Shown here piece by piece: positions 58,692 through 64,000 of a stretch of 64,000 nt of DNA. Below the pieces are notes generated by a model. It was not told the DNA's origin. It saw nothing but the letters and a program-made list of their open reading frames with translations, and searched no databases. The DNA is from JABWBD01 sp040768665 (GTDB lineage: Bacteria > Planctomycetota > Planctomycetia > Pirellulales > Thermoguttaceae). Numbering within the stretch: the stretch's first letter is position 1; each line of letters opens with the position of its first letter. A program made the position numbers and the translations under genes. The DNA lies in assembly GCA_040768665.1 (NCBI GenBank), contig JAXGMN010000008.1, forward strand, positions 390,584 through 454,583. Reading direction: 5' to 3'.

Positions 58692-60203
58692 ATGCCGATG
58701 TCCCGAACTGTCGGATTGCTTCTGTTCGTCGCCGGCTTGCTGGTGACGTTTTCCACAGACAGCAAGGCGGCCGAGACCGACTCCACGCGTACGTTCGACA
58801 TGCGTCCCCACTGGGATGCAACCATCGCTCTGGCGAATCCGCACAAGGGATGGTATCACCATTTCCCCGACAATCATCCGGACAAGTACCTTGTTCAGAG
58901 CGACTCCGATCTGCTGGATTTCCCCGGTATGGATCACCTGTATATTCGCCTGGCCTGGTCCTATCTGGAACCTCGCGAGGGCAAATATCACTGGGACGTC
59001 ATCGATCGATGGATCCAGAAGTGGGTCGCTCACGGGCTGGGCATTTCTTTTCGGATAAGCTGCAAGGAGACCAGCACCGACCGCATCGAGCAGCAGTTTG
59101 CCACGCCGAAGTGGGTCATGGAGACGGGCGCCGAAGGAGGTTACTACCGCAAGGGTCAGCGCACCGGGCCGGACGGCCCCTGGGAGCCGCGGTTCGATGA
59201 TCCCGTCTTTCTCGAGAAGCTGGAAAACTTCCTGAAGGCGTTCGCCGCCCGTTACGACGGCAAGCCCTGGCTGCGGTACGTCGACATCGGCAGCATCGGC
59301 GATTGGGGCGAAGGCCACACGTCGTCCGGGAGCCGTCTGCACTACGGATTCGAACCGCGCCGGCGCCACGTCGATCTGCACTGCAAGGTCTTTCAGAAGA
59401 CCCAACTCGTCATCTCAGACGACTTCGTCTATTCGATCGCCGATTTGGACGAGAGGCGGCGGATGCATCGCTACGTGCTGGATCGCGGGATTGCCTATCG
59501 CGACGACAGCATCCTGGTCGATTACTACGTCAAAGCGTACAGCGACACGTACACGGTTCGCAGCCCCGAATGCTTCGCCGACGCGTGGCAGAAAAGCCCG
59601 CAGGTCCTCGAATTGCAGCACTACGGTGCCGTAAAGAAAGATGGCAACTGGATCGTCCGCCCCGGATCCTCCGCGGCGCGGCATGGGGCCGGCAAGAGCG
59701 GGGCAGACTATTTTCGCGGCGCGCTCAAGCTCCTCCACGCGACCTATATCGGGTATCACGGTTTCGCCCACGAGTGGCTCGAGGACAATCCGGAACTGAC
59801 CGTCGAATTGCTCAACCGTTCAGGATACTGGTACTTCCTCCACGGCGTGAAAACGCCCCAAGTCTGGAAGCCTGGCGCCCCGGTGCCGCTGGCGCTCACC
59901 TGGGAAAACCGCGGTGTGGCCCCGGCCTACGAGCCCTTCCAATTGCGGGTGCGTCTGAAGGGCCCTTCCTCGCACGATTTCACCCTCGACTCGGGCAATC
60001 GCAAGTGGCTTCCTTCGGACGACGGGAAGACCTACGACGAGCAATCGGCGCTCGAACTTCCCGAAGAGTTGACGCCGGGCGACTACGTGCTCGCGTTGAA
60101 TCTCTACTCGCCCGTCGCCGACCGGGATGTCCTGCTGGCATTCAAGCGGGAGTTGCGAGGCGACGACGGTTTCTATGCCGTGGGCAAGATTCGCGTCGAG
60201 TGA
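58692..60203 (+). CDS. Secreted DUF4832 glycosidase-like protein
   Basis: A 503-residue protein with a signal peptide (SRTVGLLLFVAGLLVTFSTD). A TIM-barrel-like N-terminal part reads NPHKGWYHHFPDNHPDKYL, then RLAWSYLEPREGKYHWDVID (GH42-like pattern), GLGISFRISCKE and VDIGSIGDWGEGHTS, where the Glu could be catalytic. The DUF4832 region follows with ATYIGYHGFAHEWLEDNPEL and VELLNRSGYWYFLHGV, and a C-terminal beta-sandwich with QLRVRLKGPSS. ATG 58692 is preferred over the adjacent GTG. It belongs to the secreted carbohydrate cluster. Confidence 0.85.
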   Translation: MPMSRTVGLLLFVAGLLVTFSTDSKAAETDSTRTFDMRPHWDATIALANPHKGWYHHFPDNHPDKYLVQSDSDLLDFPGMDHLYIRLAWSYLEPREGKYHWDVIDRWIQKWVAHGLGISFRISCKETSTDRIEQQFATPKWVMETGAEGGYYRKGQRTGPDGPWEPRFDDPVFLEKLENFLKAFAARYDGKPWLRYVDIGSIGDWGEGHTSSGSRLHYGFEPRRRHVDLHCKVFQKTQLVISDDFVYSIADLDERRRMHRYVLDRGIAYRDDSILVDYYVKAYSDTYTVRSPECFADAWQKSPQVLELQHYGAVKKDGNWIVRPGSSAARHGAGKSGADYFRGALKLLHATYIGYHGFAHEWLEDNPELTVELLNRSGYWYFLHGVKTPQVWKPGAPVPLALTWENRGVAPAYEPFQLRVRLKGPSSHDFTLDSGNRKWLPSDDGKTYDEQSALELPEELTPGDYVLALNLYSPVADRDVLLAFKRELRGDDGFYAVGKIRVE

Positions 60204-60226
60204 TCAACCAGAACGCGATCCGGTAC

Positions 60227-60643
60227 TCACTCCGCCCCGACAATGACCATCCACCCGATGCCGAAGCGGTCTGTGAGCATGCCGAACTTCGAGGAGAAGA
60301 AGGTCTTCCCCAGCGGCATCTGCACTTGGCCGCCATCGGACAAGGCTTCGAACACACGTTCGGCCTCGGCGTTGTCAGCCACCGAGACCGAGAGAGAAAA
60401 GCCCTGGAAAGACGGCGGTCCCTGGCATCGCCCGTCAGAGGCCATCACCGTGGTTTCGCCGATGCGAACGCTCGCATGCATGACCTTGTCCTCCGCGCCG
60501 GGCGGAAGCATGTCGGGCGGAACCGGATCGGGACTTTCCCGGTACCGCATCAGCATCGTCACCTCCGCGCCGAGCGCCCGGCGATAGAACTCGAGTGCTT
60601 CATCGCATCGGCCGTCAAAGAAGAGATACGGTTGAACGAGCAT
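60227..60643 (-). CDS. VOC-family protein (PhnB/glyoxalase-like)
   Basis: A 138-residue single-domain protein of the vicinal oxygen chelate superfamily, PhnB-like subgroup: QPYLFFDGRCDEALEFYRRA, HASVRIGETTVMASDG and FGMLTDRFGIGWMVIV. The metal ligands expected in glyoxalases are only partly present, as is usual for PhnB-like proteins of unknown role. It is cytosolic and converges with the DUF4832 gene. Confidence 0.9.
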   Translation of the reverse strand: MLVQPYLFFDGRCDEALEFYRRALGAEVTMLMRYRESPDPVPPDMLPPGAEDKVMHASVRIGETTVMASDGRCQGPPSFQGFSLSVSVADNAEAERVFEALSDGGQVQMPLGKTFFSSKFGMLTDRFGIGWMVIVGAE

Positions 60644-60752
60644 GGCAGTTCCTTTCTCAAATTCAGGGACATTATAGAATCAACCAATGCACGGGCAGCA
60701 GTGCGCCCAGTAGGTAAGCGGCATGGTGATCTGCTGTTTGGATTATGTGCGA

Positions 60753-63700
60753 TCAGAACATCCCGCTGCCTCGGAGAGACGGATCTGTCGATCGATTCGG
60801 CAAGGGGACGTTTCGGCCGGGCGTCAGCGGCCCCTCTTCCGTCGAGTCCTTTGTCGCAGCACGGCGGGCGTCGTCCGCCCGACCGGATTCCCGGTACGCG
60901 GCGGCCAGCGCCGCATCGACGCCCGGCGGCAACGGTTCGCCGCGCCGGAGCCGGGCCTCCGCGGCTTCGATCGTCCTGTCGTACTGGTGAGCTCGATTCC
61001 AAAGTTGAGATGTCCAGCGAAGCCGGTCGACCGGCAACCGGCCGGATCGGTGCACCACCCAGGCCAGATCGGCCGCCGCCGCGGGATCGGCCGTGAGTTC
61101 TGCCTGGCGCAGTCGCACGAGCGCAGCAACCTGTGGGTCCTTGCTCTCGGCCGCCAGCGAGGCGGCCACTTCGGCGTGTTCGGGGAAGCGGAGCTCGGAA
61201 AGGAGCGTGTCGAGCCGCGCTTGCAGCAGGTCGAAATCGCCCGACTCGAGTTCCGCGGCCGCCAGCAATAGCCGCCAGCGGGCGATGCCTTCCTCGACCG
61301 CGGCTTTCTGAAGAAGGAGTTCGCGGCGGCGGTCCCGCGGAAGTTCTTTGGCGGCCAGCGCCCAGTCGAGTAGTTTTTGGGCCGCCGCCTTGGCTTCGTG
61401 GCGGCCCAGCAGTGCCGCCATCTCGGCCAGTTGTTCGACGGATGCCGGGGCTTTGCCGGCCCAGCTTTCCGCCGTCTCCGCGGCTTCTTTAGTTCGCCCG
61501 AGCGTCAGAAGCCAGTCGACGCGCTGCAAATACCGATCAAATTGCCGCGTGGCCGCGCCGGCAGCGGCCAGCGCGGCGGCGTTGTGCCGGACCGCCTGGT
61601 CGAGCCGGTCGGCGGCTGCCGCGGCGCGAGCCAGGTGATCCCAGTCGACCGGTCGCCGCAATCCCTCGGGCTGCGCCAGCAAGATCTCGTAGAGTTCCTG
61701 CGGCGCGAGTTCCGAAAAACTGCCGCGCGCAATGAAGGCGGTCAGCTCGACGGCCGGACTGGCGGCGATCTTCCGCAGCAGGTCAAGCATCTGATCGCGC
61801 GGCGCGCAGCTCGGCTCGAGGTGATAGCACCAGGCTTTCAGCAAAAGCAGGAGCGGCTGATCCGGGCGCCATTGCAGGGCATCGTTCAGGTGGGCGACGG
61901 CCCTGCCGGCTTCGCCTTTGCGGATCGCTTCGAGTGCCGCACGGAGCGTCGCGTCGGCCGCCGGACCCTTTCCTCGCCGGTCGAGCAGCAGAAGCCCCTC
62001 CCAACCCGCGTCGAGTTCGGGGACGGCAGCATCGGGCCGCCGCTGCGCGTCGAGTTCCCAGCGCGCGAGTTCCTTTCCGTCGGCATCCTCGAGAACGACC
62101 GTTTTCCATGCGGTGCCGCGATCGTCTTTGACCGGATCGCGGAAGCGGATCCTGCCCGAGAGCTTGCCGTCGCGGTACGACTCCCATTCGCATAGGAGGC
62201 CAGGCTCGCTGGCGATCATCACATCGATCCAGAGCCCGGCCGACTCCGCAGCGCCCTCGGGGCGCAGCCGCAGCCAGTGGTGAGACGCGTCGCTCGGCTT
62301 ATCCTTCACCATGCCAACATCGAACCACCGCGCAAGCTCCTCGTTGGATCGGTGGGGCAGCCAGGGGAGCCAACGGTCGGTCAACTGGCGGGCAGCCTCG
62401 CCCCAGCGGCCGACTTCGACGAGTCCCAGGCCCGGGTAGGCCAGGGCCGCCGAGTCGCCTTCGGTGCGCAACACGGTCTCCGGCATCCGCAGTTCCACGC
62501 GGTTGCCGCTGCGAGCAAGCGAAATCTCGATCGGGTCGCCTTCTTCGGCAGTCGTCAGGTGCCAGGTCCGTGTGCCGTCGGCCATCTGGCGGCGGAGCTT
62601 GAGCAACTGCAATTCCTCAGGTTTCGGCGCGGGCAGATTGCCCAGTTGCACGTCGGCCGACAGCCCGGTGACCGCCCATCCACCGATCGGCGCTGCTTGC
62701 GCGTCGAGTGACATCGCCTCCCAGGGCCGGCTGCCACGGAGCGACTCCCAGCGGCTGCGGCGAAGCTGGACCAGCAGCCGCCAGAGTTCGTCGTGCACGT
62801 CCGTCGTCTGGGAAATGATCAACGCCAGCCGCGGTTCGTCCCAAGCGATGCTGCCCGGCCCGCCGACATTGTCCCAGGTCGTGGGCGAGACCACCGTCAG
62901 GATCAGTTCGGCGAGACCACTGAAATCGGGAGGGCCGGGTTGGATCTGAGCCGGTCGCCAATCGTAGCCTGGCGACGATACCAGCGGCAGCTTTCGGAGC
63001 CGATCGAAAAGGGCCCCGATCTGCTCGTGCGCTTGCCGCGTCTGTGCAAAAACGAAGTCGAGCGTGGGCTCGAAAAATGCGATGCTGGCCGGGCCGCCTA
63101 CCTCGTCCCACGTGGTCGGGGCGACCGTCGAGGTGACAGTCTCGAAGACGCTTGTGGCATCGTAATGGACTCCCGGTGTAGAGGGCGGCTGCTGACTCGG
63201 TTCCGATTCCCAGGATGACGCGCTCGGCGGCCCCTCGGGAGACTCCGAGCCATCCCGGGCATCGCTTGCGTCGACAACCGGCGGCCCCATTTCCGATACT
63301 CCTGCTTCGCCCGTGCCGGCCGCGGGCATACCTCCGCCTCCAAACGCAGCGCCTCCCATGCCGCCCATCCCAAAGCCGCCGAAACCTCCCATCCCGCCGC
63401 CCATACCACCCAATCCGCCGCCGAACGCTCCCATTCCCCCGAACCCGCCACCGGTCCCCGCCATGCCGCCCATCCCGCCGGCCTGTCTCCACCGGCGTTC
63501 TTCCGGCGTCAGCGGACGCTCGTAAAGCAATCCACGACCGCCGTAGACCCGCGTCTCCAGATGCGTCTCCGCCTCCTCGGGTGTGGTGATCACCAGGGCG
63601 TCGCCCTGAAACATATAGTCGAGCTCAAGCGGATCGAGGATCCACGCCAGGCCCTCGCGCGCCGGGACATGGCTCCAAGCCGCGGTAACCGGCACGTCGA

Positions 63701-64000
63701 TCCGGATTCCCACGTCGCCGAGCGCCCTCTGGTCCAGCAGCACCGGTTCGCCGAGCAGAGATGCAAAGTAGTCGACGACGTCCTTGAGCGCCGCCTTGTG
63801 AAACGATAGGGAGACCGGTTTGTCCAGCTTCGCTTCGATCCGGCCGCGGGCCGTCTCCTCGCGATCGAGATACGGATCGACAAGCAAATCGAGATCGGCA
63901 ACGCGATCTGTCAGCAGCAGGTCGGCCACCGGGTAGACCTCCGTGGAAAGAGTCGTGTACGCCCGGTAGGCCCTTGTGATCAACAACAGGTTTGGGTACT
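60753..64000 (-). CDS. Very large repeat/linker/TPR protein (5' partial)
   Basis: At least 1082 residues are visible; the frame continues through the right edge, so the start is outside the window. A segment with LDKPVSLSFHKAALKDVVDY resembles the STN domain of secretins. A 60-residue Gly/Met linker (GGMGG and GGGFGG runs, about 63300-63480) follows. Then come two related units, one around TSTVAPTTWDEVGGPASIAF and one around LTVVSPTTWDNVGGPGSIAW, each with a helix and LRKL or LRRS end. A long helical TPR-like region fills the rest (AALEAIRKGEAGRAVAHLND, for example). Probably envelope-associated; I cannot assign a function. Confidence 0.8.
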   Translation of the reverse strand, partial: YPNLLLITRAYRAYTTLSTEVYPVADLLLTDRVADLDLLVDPYLDREETARGRIEAKLDKPVSLSFHKAALKDVVDYFASLLGEPVLLDQRALGDVGIRIDVPVTAAWSHVPAREGLAWILDPLELDYMFQGDALVITTPEEAETHLETRVYGGRGLLYERPLTPEERRWRQAGGMGGMAGTGGGFGGMGAFGGGLGGMGGGMGGFGGFGMGGMGGAAFGGGGMPAAGTGEAGVSEMGPPVVDASDARDGSESPEGPPSASSWESEPSQQPPSTPGVHYDATSVFETVTSTVAPTTWDEVGGPASIAFFEPTLDFVFAQTRQAHEQIGALFDRLRKLPLVSSPGYDWRPAQIQPGPPDFSGLAELILTVVSPTTWDNVGGPGSIAWDEPRLALIISQTTDVHDELWRLLVQLRRSRWESLRGSRPWEAMSLDAQAAPIGGWAVTGLSADVQLGNLPAPKPEELQLLKLRRQMADGTRTWHLTTAEEGDPIEISLARSGNRVELRMPETVLRTEGDSAALAYPGLGLVEVGRWGEAARQLTDRWLPWLPHRSNEELARWFDVGMVKDKPSDASHHWLRLRPEGAAESAGLWIDVMIASEPGLLCEWESYRDGKLSGRIRFRDPVKDDRGTAWKTVVLEDADGKELARWELDAQRRPDAAVPELDAGWEGLLLLDRRGKGPAADATLRAALEAIRKGEAGRAVAHLNDALQWRPDQPLLLLLKAWCYHLEPSCAPRDQMLDLLRKIAASPAVELTAFIARGSFSELAPQELYEILLAQPEGLRRPVDWDHLARAAAAADRLDQAVRHNAAALAAAGAATRQFDRYLQRVDWLLTLGRTKEAAETAESWAGKAPASVEQLAEMAALLGRHEAKAAAQKLLDWALAAKELPRDRRRELLLQKAAVEEGIARWRLLLAAAELESGDFDLLQARLDTLLSELRFPEHAEVAASLAAESKDPQVAALVRLRQAELTADPAAAADLAWVVHRSGRLPVDRLRWTSQLWNRAHQYDRTIEAAEARLRRGEPLPPGVDAALAAAYRESGRADDARRAATKDSTEEGPLTPGRNVPLPNRSTDPSLRGSGMF

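Noticed and set aside
1..64000. CRISPR arrays, tRNA and rRNA genes
   Set aside because: No regularly spaced identical repeats with unique spacers and no cloverleaf or rRNA-like conserved stretch were seen. Small RNAs without sequence hallmarks cannot be excluded by reading alone.

Overview
The window looks like a chromosomal segment of a GC-rich member of the Planctomycetota, probably of the Pirellulales/Thermogutta type. The evidence is the gene families: a DUF1559 protein with a prepilin-type N-terminus, a DUF1080 protein, paired Gfo/Idh/MocA oxidoreductases, a TIGR03790 protein, a sulfatase remnant, Uma2 and DUF4058 relics, EF-hand fusions, lipoproteins and large secreted carbohydrate-active proteins. 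Many short intergenic palindromic repeats also fit this phylum. The taxonomic call is an inference from gene content. I saw no rRNA, tRNA, CRISPR array, transposase or phage gene.

Layout. 1-1331: a membrane glycosyltransferase-like gene cut by the left edge. 1.7-3.4 kb: a CoA-disulfide-reductase/rhodanese fusion. 3.4-8.2 kb (minus): two Gfo/Idh/MocA dehydrogenases, a class-III aminotransferase and a DeoR-type regulator with an operator-like sequence upstream. 8.2-9.7 kb: a long interrupted palindrome, a RelE/ParE-type toxin-antitoxin pair and a DUF4058 relic. 9.7-14.4 kb: an exported EF-hand/O-methyltransferase fusion and a 1092-residue hybrid histidine kinase.

14.7-21.4 kb holds the centrepiece, a hdrC-hdrB-hdrA-mvhD-mvhG-mvhA operon. 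It encodes a complete heterodisulfide-reductase-like complex with a group-3c NiFe hydrogenase. In methanogens this assembly bifurcates electrons from H2 to ferredoxin and a disulfide. Here the last gene, the catalytic NiFe subunit, carries three reading-frame changes, while both NiFe-binding motifs remain.

21.8-33.8 kb carries mostly metabolic and transport genes: glycerate kinase, a Uma2 protein, a VanZ-ABC-permease-ABC-permease operon, DUF1080, an RluA-type pseudouridine synthase, an iron alcohol dehydrogenase/PfkB pair and aroA. 33.9-40.6 kb has small zinc-ribbon and secreted proteins, a lipoprotein cyclophilin, a second ABC exporter operon and a nucleotidyltransferase-like protein. 40.7-60.6 kb is rich in secreted hydrolases: TIGR03790, alpha/beta hydrolases, an SMP-30 lactonase, an amidohydrolase, a (alpha/alpha)6-type glycosidase-like protein, a GH141-like beta-helix protein, an esterase and a DUF4832 protein. 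This stretch is interspersed with repeats and broken genes. A very large repeat-linker-TPR protein runs off the right edge.

Two themes run through the window. First, at least five unrelated short repeat structures sit at gene ends. One has 13-bp terminal inverted repeats and an 8-bp target-site duplication, and one family has three copies. Second, several accessory genes are internally deleted or cut to stubs: Uma2, an AbiEii-like toxin, DUF4058, a sulfatase, an orphan signal peptide and an esterase tail. This points to ongoing deletion and duplication between short repeats.
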